In this document: positions 37,694 through 46,983 of the stretch, piece after piece
Layout: each line of letters opens with the position of its first letter
Numbering within the stretch: the first letter of the stretch is position 1
Assembly (NCBI RefSeq): GCF_039534915.1
Contig: NZ_BAAAWE010000001.1
Location: forward strand, 2,852,001-2,916,000
Direction: 5' to 3'
Length of the DNA stretch: 64,000 nucleotides
Source: Streptomyces roseofulvus
Lineage (GTDB): Bacteria; Actinomycetota; Actinomycetes; Streptomycetales; Streptomycetaceae
Made by a program: the position numbers and the translations under genes
The notes under the pieces: model-generated
Databases searched by the model: none
Told to the model about the DNA's origin: nothing
What the model saw: only the letters and a program-made list of their open reading frames with translations

Positions 37694-38176
37694 TCACACC
37701 ACCTCGTCCGTGTGGAGCCGCTCCCGCATCGCGCGGACGGCGGCGTGCAGCCTGCTCTTGACGGTCCCCTCCGGGACTCCCAGCTCCTCGGCGATCCGGG
37801 CCACCGGAAGGTCCGCGTAGAAGCGCAGCACCAGGACCTGCCGCTGCTTCTCGGGCAGCGCCTCCAGGCCGTCCGCCACGGCCAGCGCGAGCAGCCGGTC
37901 CTCCTCGCCGCCCCCGCCCGGCGGGGCGGGCAACGCGGTCAGCCGCTCGCCCAGCCGCTCGTCGCGGCGGCGGGCCCGGTGCCAGTCGGCGGCCACCCGG
38001 GTGGCGACCACCGCGCACCAGGCGCCCGGGGAGCGCGGCGGGTCCCCCTTCGCCCGGGCCTCCAGGAGCCGCAGCCCCACCTGCTGGACCCCGTCCTGGA
38101 GCTCCGCGTACGGCACCCCGCCCAGCGCCAGGACCGCGCGCACCCGGTCCACGAGCACCGCGTCCATCTGCTCCAC
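37694..38176 (-). CDS. ECF-type RNA polymerase sigma factor
   Basis: A 160-residue sigma-70 factor with only regions 2 and 4. Region 2 is represented by ELQDGVQQVGLRLLEARAKG and WCAVVATRVAADWHRARRRD; region 4 is LPEKQRQVLVLRFYADLPVA followed by the helix-turn-helix RIAEELGVPEGTVKSRL. GTG 38176 has GGGAGGAGG upstream; ATG 38167 is also in frame. It is co-translated with the membrane protein downstream, its probable anti-sigma factor. The tandem repeat at 38222-38253 may hold its own promoter. The signal it responds to is unknown. Confidence 0.9.
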   Translation of the reverse strand: MEQMDAVLVDRVRAVLALGGVPYAELQDGVQQVGLRLLEARAKGDPPRSPGAWCAVVATRVAADWHRARRRDERLGERLTALPAPPGGGGEEDRLLALAVADGLEALPEKQRQVLVLRFYADLPVARIAEELGVPEGTVKSRLHAAVRAMRERLHTDEVV

Positions 38177-38221
38177 CCCGCCTCCTCCCTGCCGGTGACC
38201 CCCCTTCGACGCGCGACCGCC

Positions 38222-38253
38222 CCGGAACGTTCATCCGCCGGAACGTTCAGCCG
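38222..38253. promoter_or_regulatory. Tandem 16-bp repeat with ECF-like promoter elements, between the sigma factor and asd
   Basis: ccggaacgttcatccg (38222-38237) is followed directly by ccggaacgttcagccg (38238-38253); only one base differs. Each contains GAACGTTC, a palindrome. On the plus strand GGAAC (from 38240) is followed after 17 bases by CGTC, a good ECF promoter; on the minus strand TGAAC is followed after 17 bases by CGTCG toward the sigma gene. Function is inferred only. Confidence 0.45.
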
Positions 38254-38315
38254 CCGGACCGCGTCCCGCTCCTCGGACAATGGATTGGACAAGCAGCGGC
38301 AGGCGGCACGCATGA

Positions 38316-39374
<1,059 letters not shown>

Positions 39375-39388
39375 GCCCCCGTCCCCGC

Positions 39389-39428
39389 GAAGAACGGCGG
39401 TCATCCTTCCGGGTGACCGCCGTTCTTC
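39389..39428 (+). terminator. Terminator of asd
   Basis: Perfect 15-bp inverted repeat (39389-39403 and 39414-39428), 14 bp after the asd stop and upstream of the second pepN. Confidence 0.88.
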
Positions 39429-39516
39429 CGTGTTCGCCCTGGGAAATGCGCGATGCGCTCGCCGAGGACCCCGTGGAAGGATGGGCCAAACGTCACGAAA
39501 CCGAGGAGTTGACCGG

Positions 39517-42096
39517 GTGCCTGGTACGAACCTGACCCGTGAAGAGGCCCAGCAGCGGGCGGCGCTGCTGACCGTGGACGCGTACGAGGTCGAACTGGAC
39601 CTCACCGGTGCGCAGGAGGGCGGCACCTACCGGTCCGTCACCACCGTCCGCTTCGATTCCGCCGAGGAGGGCGCCGAGAGCTTCATCGACCTCGTCGCCC
39701 CCGCCGTCCACGAGGTCGTGCTCAACGGGCACTCCCTGGACGTGGCCGCCGTCTTCCGCGACGCGCGGATCGCGCTCCCGCGCCTGAAGCAGGGCCGCAA
39801 CGAGCTGCGGGTGGTCGCGGACTGCGCGTACACCAACACCGGCGAGGGCCTGCACCGCTTCGTCGACCCGGTCGACGGCCAGGCGTACCTGTACACCCAG
39901 TTCGAGGTGCCGGACGCGCGCCGGGTCTTCGCCTCCTTCGAGCAGCCGGACCTGAAGGCGACCTTCCAGTTCACCGTGAAGGCGCCGGAGGGCTGGAGCG
40001 TCATCTCGAACTCTCCGACCCCGGAGCCGAAGGACGGGGTGTGGGCCTTCGAGCCGACCCCGCGGATCTCCTCGTACATCACGGCCCTGATCGTCGGCCC
40101 GTACCACTCGGTGCACTCGACGTACGAGGGCCCGGACGGGCAGGTCGTGCCGCTGGGCATCTACTGCCGTCCGTCGCTGGCGGAGTTCCTGGACGCGGAC
40201 CACATCTTCGACGTGACCCGGCAGGGCTTCGGCTGGTTCCAGGAGAAGTTCGCGTACGCCTACCCGTTCGCCAAGTACGACCAGCTGTTCGTGCCGGAGT
40301 TCAACGCCGGCGCGATGGAGAACGCGGGCGCGGTCACCATCCGCGACCAGTACGTCTTCCGCTCGAAGGTGACGGACGCGGCCTACGAGCGCCGCGCCGA
40401 GACGATCCTGCACGAGCTGGCCCACATGTGGTTCGGCGATCTCGTGACCATGGAGTGGTGGAACGACCTCTGGCTGAACGAGTCGTTCGCCACCTACACC
40501 TCGGTCGCCTGCCAGGCGTCCGTGGCGGGCACCCGCTGGCCGAACGCCTGGACCACCTTCGCCAACGCGGAGAAGACCTGGGCCTACCGCCAGGACCAGC
40601 TGCCGTCGACGCACCCGATCATGGCCGAGATCAACGACCTGGAGGACGTGCTCGTCAACTTCGACGGCATCACGTACGCCAAGGGCGCCTCGGTCCTCAA
40701 GCAGCTCGTGGCCTACGTCGGCCAGGACGAGTTCTTCAAGGGCGTGCAGGCGTACTTCCAGCGCCACGCCTTCGGCAACACCCGCCTCAGCGACCTGCTC
40801 GGCGCGCTGGAGGAGACCTCCGGCCGCGATCTGAAGACCTGGTCGAAGGCGTGGCTGGAGACGGCCGGCATCAACGTCCTGCGCCCGGAGATCGAGACCG
40901 ACGAGAACGGCTCGATCACCGCCTTCGCGGTGCGCCAGGAGGCCCCGGCGCTGCCCGCCGGCGCCAAGGGCGAGGCCGTGCTCCGCCCGCACCGCATCGC
41001 GATCGGCTTCTACGACCTCGACGAGGCCGGCAAGCTGGTCCGCGGCGAGCGCCTGGAGCTGGACATCGAGGCGGCCGAGGTGACCCGGGTGCCGGCGCTG
41101 GTCGGCAAGTCCCGCCCGGCGGTCGTCCTGCTGAACGACGACGACCTGTCGTACGCCAAGGTCCGCCTCGACGAGGTGTCGCTCCAGAACGTGACCGCGC
41201 ACCTCGGCGACTTCGCGGAGTCGCTGCCGCGGGCGCTGTGCTGGGCCTCGGCCTGGGACATGACCCGGGACGGCGAGCTGGCCACCCGCGACTACCTGGA
41301 GCTGGTGCTCTCCGGCATCGGCAAGGAGTCCGACATCGGCGTGGTGCAGTCGCTCCAGGGCCAGGTGAAGGCGGCCCTCGACCTGTACGCGGCGCCGGAG
41401 TGGCGCGACGCGGGCCTGACCCGCTGGACCGAGGCGGCGCTGACCCACCTCAAGGCGGCCGCGCCGGCGAGCGACCACCAGCTGGCGTGGGCGCGGGCCT
41501 TCGCCGCCACCGCCCGGACGCCGCAGCAGCTCGACCTGCTGGCCGCGCTCCTGGAGGGCCGGGAGACGATCGAGGGCCTCGCCGTCGACGCCGAGCTGCG
41601 CTGGGCGTTCGTGCAGCGGCTCGCCGCGGCCGGCGTCTTCGACGAGCCGGAGATCGCGGCCGAGCTGGAGCGCGACCGCACGGCGGCCGGTGAGCGGCAC
41701 GCCGCCACGGCCCGCGCGGCGCGTCCGACCGAGGCCGCGAAGGCCGAGGCGTGGGCGGCGGTCGTCGAGGACGACAAGCTGGCCAACGCGGTGCAGGAGG
41801 CGGTGATCGGCGGCTTCGTCCAGACCGACCAGCGCGAGCTGCTCGCCCCGTACACGGAGAAGTACTTCGCGTCGATCAAGCGCGTGTCGGAGACCCGCAG
41901 CCACGAGATCGTCCAGCAGATCGTGGTCGGTCTCTACCCGACGCTCCAGGTCTCCCAGGAGACGCTGGACGCGACGGACGCGTGGATCGCGGCCAACGAC
42001 CCGGTGCCGGCGCTGCGGCGTCTGGTGACGGAGTCGCGGGCGGGCGTCGAGCGGGCCCTGAAGGCCCGCGCGGCGGACGCGGCGGCCGCGAAGTAG
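39517..42096 (+). CDS. pepN: Aminopeptidase N, M1 metallopeptidase (copy 2)
   Basis: Second M1 aminopeptidase, 859 residues, parallel in architecture to the copy at 25126. The exopeptidase motif GAMEN is at 265-269, HELAHMWFGD supplies His299 and His303, and NESFATY gives Glu322. The start GTG 39517 (PGTNLTREEAQQRAALLTVD) follows GAGGAG. The substrate-pocket surroundings differ slightly (EFNAGAMENAGAV here, EYNLGAMENPGMV in copy 1), so peptide preference may differ. Both copies lack signal peptides. The long spacer to the asd terminator suggests its own promoter. Confidence 0.95.
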   Translation: MPGTNLTREEAQQRAALLTVDAYEVELDLTGAQEGGTYRSVTTVRFDSAEEGAESFIDLVAPAVHEVVLNGHSLDVAAVFRDARIALPRLKQGRNELRVVADCAYTNTGEGLHRFVDPVDGQAYLYTQFEVPDARRVFASFEQPDLKATFQFTVKAPEGWSVISNSPTPEPKDGVWAFEPTPRISSYITALIVGPYHSVHSTYEGPDGQVVPLGIYCRPSLAEFLDADHIFDVTRQGFGWFQEKFAYAYPFAKYDQLFVPEFNAGAMENAGAVTIRDQYVFRSKVTDAAYERRAETILHELAHMWFGDLVTMEWWNDLWLNESFATYTSVACQASVAGTRWPNAWTTFANAEKTWAYRQDQLPSTHPIMAEINDLEDVLVNFDGITYAKGASVLKQLVAYVGQDEFFKGVQAYFQRHAFGNTRLSDLLGALEETSGRDLKTWSKAWLETAGINVLRPEIETDENGSITAFAVRQEAPALPAGAKGEAVLRPHRIAIGFYDLDEAGKLVRGERLELDIEAAEVTRVPALVGKSRPAVVLLNDDDLSYAKVRLDEVSLQNVTAHLGDFAESLPRALCWASAWDMTRDGELATRDYLELVLSGIGKESDIGVVQSLQGQVKAALDLYAAPEWRDAGLTRWTEAALTHLKAAAPASDHQLAWARAFAATARTPQQLDLLAALLEGRETIEGLAVDAELRWAFVQRLAAAGVFDEPEIAAELERDRTAAGERHAATARAARPTEAAKAEAWAAVVEDDKLANAVQEAVIGGFVQTDQRELLAPYTEKYFASIKRVSETRSHEIVQQIVVGLYPTLQVSQETLDATDAWIAANDPVPALRRLVTESRAGVERALKARAADAAAAK

Positions 42097-42115
42097 GGAC
42101 CGGCGGTATCCGTAC

Positions 42116-42155
42116 GACGAAGGGGCGCCCTCCCCCGTGGGGGCGCCCCTTCGTC
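42116..42155. terminator. Bidirectional terminator between pepN copy 2 and alc
   Basis: Perfect 15-bp inverted repeat (gacgaaggggcgccc at 42116-42130, complement at 42141-42155), located between two convergent genes. Confidence 0.9.
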
Positions 42156-42166
42156 CTGCCCGGGTG

Positions 42167-43291
42167 TTACCGGCTCGCGCGGTCGAAGCGGGCGCGCAGG
42201 TCGGCGGCGCCCTCCTCGGTCAGGGAGCCGTGCAGGCGCAGGCGGGCGACGCCGCCGTCGGGGAAGGCGTCGAGCCGGACGTGGGTGACGACCGCCCGGG
42301 CGGGGAGCCGGAAGCGGTGCAAGGTGTCGGGCTGGAGGCGGGTGCGGGGGATGATCTCGAACCACTCCCCCGTCTCCCCGTTCCGGCCGTGGAGGGCGAT
42401 CCAGCCGGCCGAGTTGCCCTTGAGGTAGGCGGTGTCGATCTCGACGGCGCGGACGGCGCCCTGGGCGGGAAGGCGGAAGCGGACCCAGTCGTGGGTGCCG
42501 CGGACCCGGCGGCGGCGGTTCTCCCAGCCGTCGTCCATCTTGCGGGAGGTGCCGGGCAGGATGATCTGGGTCGGCGAGGAGTAGAACCGGTCCGAGGCGT
42601 CCTCGTACGACCCGCCGTTGAGCACGGAGAGCAGGTCGATCGTGCCGAGGAGGTCCAGCCACTCGGGGTCGGGCAGCACCTCGCCGTGGACGCGGAACCG
42701 GGCGATGCCGCCGTCCGGGTGCTGGCAGAGGCGGACGTGGGTCCAGCGGCGGTCGCTGTCGACCGCGAAGCCGTTGGCGGCGTGGCCGCGGACGGGGGTG
42801 GGCGGGACCAGCTCCTCCCACTTCGCGTCCAGCAGCTCCTCGGGGCCGGGGCTGCCCTCGACGGCGGTGGCCTGGACGCTGACCTTCTGCGGGTAGTTGC
42901 CGCGGAAGTGGGCGGTGTCGACGATCAGGCCGCGGATGACGCCGGGGGCACCGAGGCGCACGATGGCCCAGTCGTGGTCCTCGGGGGCGGGGAAGACGTG
43001 CTCGGCGTCGGCGCCGCGGCGGCGGCGGGTCTCCCAGCCGTCCATGATCTTGCCCTTGTGGCCGAAGTGCTCCGGGTCGAAGACGGCCCGCTCGCGGACG
43101 AGCAGGTTCTCGCGCTCGGCGAAGAACTCGTCGTTGGCGGCGACGACGCCCCCGCCGAGGCGGCGGTCGGCGAGGTCGACCAGCTCGGCGAAGGGGAAGT
43201 CGCCGGTGCGGTAGTCGGCGTACGGGTCGCCTCCGGCGTACGGGGCGGCGTCGTTGGCGTGCGGGTCCTGGGTGTCCTCGATGGCGGTCAT
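42167..43291 (-). CDS. alc: Allantoicase
   Basis: Hydrolyses allantoate to ureidoglycolate and urea in purine breakdown. The 374-residue protein carries the allantoicase duplication: FGHKGKIMDGWETRRRRG is matched by TSRKMDDGWENRRRRVRG, and VDTAHFRGNYP by IDTAYLKGNSA. AANDEFFAERENL is a further family block. I start at ATG 43291 (TAIEDTQDPHAND); an upstream in-frame ATG at 43327 lies in the putative promoter. The usual partner allantoinase is not nearby. The LysR-type operator module at 43321-43363 lies 30 bp upstream, so LysR control is likely. Confidence 0.93.
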   Translation of the reverse strand: MTAIEDTQDPHANDAAPYAGGDPYADYRTGDFPFAELVDLADRRLGGGVVAANDEFFAERENLLVRERAVFDPEHFGHKGKIMDGWETRRRRGADAEHVFPAPEDHDWAIVRLGAPGVIRGLIVDTAHFRGNYPQKVSVQATAVEGSPGPEELLDAKWEELVPPTPVRGHAANGFAVDSDRRWTHVRLCQHPDGGIARFRVHGEVLPDPEWLDLLGTIDLLSVLNGGSYEDASDRFYSSPTQIILPGTSRKMDDGWENRRRRVRGTHDWVRFRLPAQGAVRAVEIDTAYLKGNSAGWIALHGRNGETGEWFEIIPRTRLQPDTLHRFRLPARAVVTHVRLDAFPDGGVARLRLHGSLTEEGAADLRARFDRASR

Positions 43292-43320
43292 GGTCCGACT
43301 GTCCCGCCCCGGGAGCCAGG

Positions 43321-43363
43321 GGTCCATCGAATGTTTTCGACGGGTCTTTTCAGTTCTGCTGAA
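43321..43363 (-). promoter_or_regulatory. Putative LysR operator/promoter module A, in front of alc
   Basis: On the minus strand TTCAG-caGAA-CTGAA (43363-43349) is followed by a box TTCGATGGACC (43331-43321), which ends 30 bp before the alc start. The dyad overlaps the LysR stop codon. The same two elements with the same 28-bp offset recur before EamA1 (module B). Confidence 0.65.
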
Positions 43364-44276
43364 CGTTCTCGCGCTGCACGGCGGCCTGCCGCAGGGCGGC
43401 GAGCACCCGGGCCACCGCCGGGCCCTCCTCGGCCCCGCGCCGTACCGCCGCGACGACATGGCGGCGCGGCTGGTCGGCGGAGAGCACCCGCATGACGACG
43501 CCGGTGCCGCTCCGGCGGTCGGCCGCGGCCATCCGGGGGACGAGGGCGATGCCGAGCCCGGCCTCGACCATGGCGAGGATGGCGGTCCAGCCGGAGGCGC
43601 TGTGGGCCTGCTCGGGGACGAAGCCGGCGGCCTCGCAGGCGGCGGTGGTGATCTCGGACCAGGGGCCGGAACCGCCGAAGATCCAGGGCTCGGCGGCGAG
43701 GTCGGCGAGGCGCAGGCCGGGAGCGTCGGCGAGCGGGTGGCCGGCGGGCAGGGCGACGTCGAGCGGGTCGGCGAGCAGCGGCACCCGGCTGAACTGGGGG
43801 TCGCGGGCGGTGGGCGCGTGGGCGGCGAGCGACAGCGCGAGCTCCGCCTCGCCGGCCGTGAGCAGCTCGTACGCCTCCCCCGCCTCGGCCTCCCGGATCC
43901 GGACGTCGAGCCCGGGGCAGGCGGTGCGGAGCTGCCGTACGGCGGGGACGAGGAGCGCCGGGACGGCGGTGGAGAAGGCGGCGACGCGCACCTGGCCGGC
44001 CTCGCCCCGCAGATAGCCGTCGAGTGCGGCGTCGGCCCGCTCCAGCTGGGCGAAGACCGCCTCGGCGTGACGCAGGACGAGGTGGGCGGCGTCGGTGAGG
44101 CGGACGCGCCGGCCGTGGGCCTCCAGGAGCGGCACGCCGAGCTGCCTGGCGAGGTTGGTGAGTTGCTGGGAGACGGCCGAGGGGGTCATGAGCAGGGTCT
44201 CCGCGGTGGCGGTGACGGTGCCCCGGTCGCGCAGGGTGCGCAGGATGTGCAGCTTCTTGATGTCCCACTCGGTCAT
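43350..44276 (-). CDS. LysR-family transcription regulator
   Basis: A 308-residue LysR regulator. Residues 4-62 are the winged helix-turn-helix: KLHILRTLRDRGTVTATAET then LLMTPSAVSQQLTNLARQLG. The C-terminal two-lobed ligand domain runs from about 90 to 295. I use ATG 44276; a TTG nine bases upstream is in frame. It follows EamA1 by 33 bp and precedes alc, all on the same strand, so EamA1-lysR probably form one transcript. The ligand may be a purine breakdown product if its control of alc is real, or the substrate of the transporters. No ligand residues can be read. Confidence 0.93.
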   Translation of the reverse strand: MTEWDIKKLHILRTLRDRGTVTATAETLLMTPSAVSQQLTNLARQLGVPLLEAHGRRVRLTDAAHLVLRHAEAVFAQLERADAALDGYLRGEAGQVRVAAFSTAVPALLVPAVRQLRTACPGLDVRIREAEAGEAYELLTAGEAELALSLAAHAPTARDPQFSRVPLLADPLDVALPAGHPLADAPGLRLADLAAEPWIFGGSGPWSEITTAACEAAGFVPEQAHSASGWTAILAMVEAGLGIALVPRMAAADRRSGTGVVMRVLSADQPRRHVVAAVRRGAEEGPAVARVLAALRQAAVQRENVQQN

Positions 44277-44309
44277 GGGGCGCAACCTATCGGGCCGGGC
44301 TCGCCGGGC

Positions 44310-45251
44310 TCACCGGGAGGAGCTGAGCGCCACCCCGCCGAGGATGAGGGCCATGCAGGCGCCGCCGGCCGGCCCCAGGCGCTCGCCGAGGAGCGCGTAC
44401 GAGAGCAGGGCGACGCAGACGGGCTGGAGGTAGTAGACGACTCCGGCGCGGGCCGCGCCGATCAGGGCGACCGCCTTGTTCCAGGCGAAGAAGGCGACGG
44501 CGGAGGAGAACACGCCGATGTAGAGCAGGGGGCCGACGGTGCCGGGCGTGACGGGGAAGCCGCCCTGGACGGCGAGGGAGACGGCGTAGGCGGGGGCGAG
44601 CATGACGGCGCCGAGCACGAAGGTGGCGAAGAGGAAGGCGAGCCCGTCGAGCCCGGCCGGCCGGCGCTTGAGCAGGGCGCTGTAGGAGGCGAAGGAGAGG
44701 GCGGCGGCGAACATCCAGAGGTCGCCGGGGCCGAGGTCGATCGTGAGGGAGCCCCTGCCGACGAGGAGGAGCACGCCGAGGACGGCGACCGCGAGGCCCA
44801 GGAGGCGGCGGGCGCCGAGCCGTTCGCCGCCGAGCCGGGCGTAGACCGCCATGATCACCGGGGCGGCGGCCATGATCATGCCCATGTTGGTGGCGGAGGT
44901 GGTCAGGCCGGCCTGGTGGACCAGGGTGTTGTAGAGGGTGACGCCGAACAGGGCGGCGAGGGCGGTGAATCCGAGGTGGCGGCGGAGGGCCGCGCGCTGT
45001 CGCCAGAAGGGGCGGGCGGCGAACGGGGCGACGGCGAGGAGGGCGATGACCCAGCGCCAGAAGACGGCCTGGACGGGCGGGACGGAGTCGGCCAGGTCGC
45101 GGGTGGCGACGAAGCTGCCGGACCAGACGACGGTGGCGAGGAGGGCGAGCAGCAGACCGAGACCGGCACCCCGGGCGGGGGCCGGTCTCCGGGTGGCGGT
45201 CTCGGGGATGGCGGTCTCGGGGGTGGAGGTCGCGGGGGTGGCGGGGGTCAT
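44310..45251 (-). CDS. EamA/DMT-family transporter (EamA1)
   Basis: A 313-residue drug/metabolite transporter with 10 predicted helices in two EamA repeats. ATVVWSGSFVATRDLADSVP starts helix 1, and FFAWNKAVALIGAARAGVVY is the typical second-repeat block. A 30-residue Thr/Pro-rich leader precedes helix 1. The DMT superfamily includes amino-acid and metabolite exporters. It begins right after the preceding EamA2 gene (6 bp gap) but has its own putative operator module B, 32 bp upstream of its start. It is followed by lysR. Cargo unknown. Confidence 0.9.
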   Translation of the reverse strand: MTPATPATSTPETAIPETATRRPAPARGAGLGLLLALLATVVWSGSFVATRDLADSVPPVQAVFWRWVIALLAVAPFAARPFWRQRAALRRHLGFTALAALFGVTLYNTLVHQAGLTTSATNMGMIMAAAPVIMAVYARLGGERLGARRLLGLAVAVLGVLLLVGRGSLTIDLGPGDLWMFAAALSFASYSALLKRRPAGLDGLAFLFATFVLGAVMLAPAYAVSLAVQGGFPVTPGTVGPLLYIGVFSSAVAFFAWNKAVALIGAARAGVVYYLQPVCVALLSYALLGERLGPAGGACMALILGGVALSSSR

Positions 45252-45256
45252 GCGGC

Positions 45257-46210
45257 CTACCGTCGCACCGCCGAAACCTCCAGGTCCATCGAAACTTCCT
45301 GACCGTTCCTTTCAGCTGAGCTGAACGATCCGACCGCGGCCGGCCGGGCGTCCGGCTTCGCGGGGGCCAGCTGGCCGGCGAGGGTGGCGCCGAAGGCGAT
45401 CACCATGCCGAGGATCTGCACCGGGCCGAGCGCCTGCCCGAGCGCGGCCCAGCCGATGACGGCCGCGGTGATCGGGGAGAGCGGGCCGAGGAGGGTGGCG
45501 GAGGAGGCGCTCAGCCGCTCGATGCCGCGGAACCAGAGGAAGTACGAGATCGCGGTGTTGCCGAGGGCGAGGTAGGCGTAGCCGGCCAGGTTGGTGCCGG
45601 TGAGGGCCGGCGGGGCGCCCTCGACCAGGAAGGCGATCGGGAGGATGACCAGGCCGCCCGCGGTGAGCTGCCAGCCGGTGAGCGCGAGGGCGCCGACGCC
45701 CTCGGGGCGGCCCCAGCGCTTGGTGAAGACGACGCCGGCGGACATCGAGAGCGAGGAGAGCAGTCCGGCGCCGACGCCGATCAGGTCGAAGGCGGCGCCC
45801 GCCTTGAGGACCACGAGGCTGACGCCGAAGGCCGCGGCGACCGCGGTGAGCAGGGTCCGCACGGTGGGCTTCTCGCCGAGGAAGAGGGCGGCGAGGCCGA
45901 CGACGAAGAGCGGGCCGACGGAGCCGACGACGGCGGCGACGCCGCCGGGCAGCCGGTAGGCGGCGAGGAAGAGCAGCGGGAAGAAGGCGCCGATGTTGAG
46001 CGCCCCGAGGACCGCGGACTTCCCCCACCAGGCGCCCCGCGGGAGCGTGCGGGTCAGCGCGAGGAGCAGCAGGCCGGCCGGCAGGGCGCGCATGAGGCCG
46101 GTGAAGAGGGGCCGGTCCGGCGGCAGGAACTCGGTGGTGACGAAGTAGGTCGAGCCCCAGGAGATCGGGGCGAGGGCGGTGAGCGCGACGACGGCGGCCT
46201 TGCGGGACAT
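45257..46210 (-). CDS. EamA/DMT-family transporter (EamA2)
   Basis: A 317-residue DMT transporter with 10 helices: ALAPISWGSTYFVTTEFLPP near the start, ALNIGAFFPLLFLAAYRLPG, and LGNTAISYFLWFRGIERLSA in the second half. It is closer to the RhaT/YdcZ-like amino-acid exporters than to EamA1. Its last 25 residues (SFSSAERNGQEVSMDLEV...) are not transporter-like; they run through operator module B, so the stop may once have been earlier. ATG 46210. Divergent from MarR across two palindromes, so it is probably MarR's target. Confidence 0.9.
   Translation of the reverse strand: MSRKAAVVALTALAPISWGSTYFVTTEFLPPDRPLFTGLMRALPAGLLLLALTRTLPRGAWWGKSAVLGALNIGAFFPLLFLAAYRLPGGVAAVVGSVGPLFVVGLAALFLGEKPTVRTLLTAVAAAFGVSLVVLKAGAAFDLIGVGAGLLSSLSMSAGVVFTKRWGRPEGVGALALTGWQLTAGGLVILPIAFLVEGAPPALTGTNLAGYAYLALGNTAISYFLWFRGIERLSASSATLLGPLSPITAAVIGWAALGQALGPVQILGMVIAFGATLAGQLAPAKPDARPAAVGSFSSAERNGQEVSMDLEVSAVRR
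45283..45325 (-). promoter_or_regulatory. Putative LysR operator/promoter module B, in front of EamA1
   Basis: On the minus strand TTCAG-ctcag-CTGAA (45325-45311) is followed by TTCGATGGACC (45293-45283), which ends 32 bp before the EamA1 start. It lies inside the 3' end of EamA2. It is the twin of module A before alc, with the same 28-bp offset between elements. Confidence 0.65.
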
Positions 46211-46277
46211 GGCGGTACTCCCCCTGAAGCGGTGCGGCCCCGGTGGACCGGAGCACGGCTGGCTTGGCGGTAATTAA

Positions 46278-46306
46278 CTTAGCACTAAGCTACTCACTTG
46301 CAAGTG
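46278..46306. promoter_or_regulatory. Two palindromes in the EamA2-MarR divergent promoter
   Basis: CTTAG-ca-CTAAG (46278-46289) and CACTTGCAAGTG (46295-46306) lie between promoter-like elements of both genes: TTGGCG-N16-TAAGCT for marR and TTGCAA-N16-TAAGTT for EamA2. MarR proteins bind such dyads, so autorepression and repression of EamA2 are likely. Confidence 0.6.
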
Positions 46307-46347
46307 GCTTTCTTGCCATCGAGTGGGAGGGACGGAAGACTGGACCC

Positions 46348-46854
46348 ATGAACACGCAGCCGCCCGCGCATGACGCCGTCGACGCCATCACCGACCAGTG
46401 GGCCGTGGTCCGACCCGACCTGGAGACCCTCCCGATGGCGGTCTTCGGCCGGATCCACCGGCTCTCCGCCGCCGTCCGGAACCAGGTGGACCAGGCGTAC
46501 AAGCCCTACGGCATGGGGCTCGGGGAGTTCGACGTGCTGGCGACGCTGCGCCGGTCCGGAGAGCCGTACACGCTCTCGCCCCGCGAGCTGACCGCCACGC
46601 TGATGATCACCACCGGCGGGATGACCGGCCGGCTGGACAAGCTGGAGAAGGCCGGGCTGCTCACCCGCAGCCCCGACCCGAACGACCGGCGCGGACTGCG
46701 CGTCACGCTCACCGAGCGCGGCCGCGAGCTGGTCGACCAGGCGGTCGGCGCGGGCCTGGAACGCCAGCGAGAGGCGGTGGAGGCGGCGCTGACCCGGGAG
46801 GAGGCGGAGCAGCTGGCCGGGCTGCTGCGGAAGCTGCTCGCGACGACCGGCTGA
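46348..46854 (+). CDS. MarR-family transcription regulator
   Basis: A 168-residue MarR regulator. The winged helix region is GLGEFDVLATLRRSGEPYTL ... LSPRELTATLMITTGGMTGR, and the wing LTRSPDPNDRRGLRVTLTER contains the family signature DPNDRR. The start is ATG 46348 (NTQPPAHDAVDAITDQW); longer reading upstream would run across the operator region. It is divergent from EamA2. MarR proteins usually release DNA on binding small aromatic ligands, and the divergent exporter suggests a toxic-metabolite response. Confidence 0.92.
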   Translation: MNTQPPAHDAVDAITDQWAVVRPDLETLPMAVFGRIHRLSAAVRNQVDQAYKPYGMGLGEFDVLATLRRSGEPYTLSPRELTATLMITTGGMTGRLDKLEKAGLLTRSPDPNDRRGLRVTLTERGRELVDQAVGAGLERQREAVEAALTREEAEQLAGLLRKLLATTG

Positions 46855-46910
46855 AGAAGCGGCGGCGACGGCACGGGCGGACGTGCTCGGCGCGCGGCCC
46901 CGAGCACGCG

Positions 46911-46949
46911 CGAGGGCGCCGCGCGGCCGGTGGCCGTGCGGCGCCCTCG
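46911..46949. terminator. Bidirectional terminator between marR and the 76-residue membrane protein
   Basis: Perfect 12-bp inverted repeat (cgagggcgccgc at 46911-46922, complement at 46938-46949) between two convergent genes. Confidence 0.8.
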
Positions 46950-46983
46950 GGAACGGACGGAGGAGGCGGGTCGCCTTCTGCGG

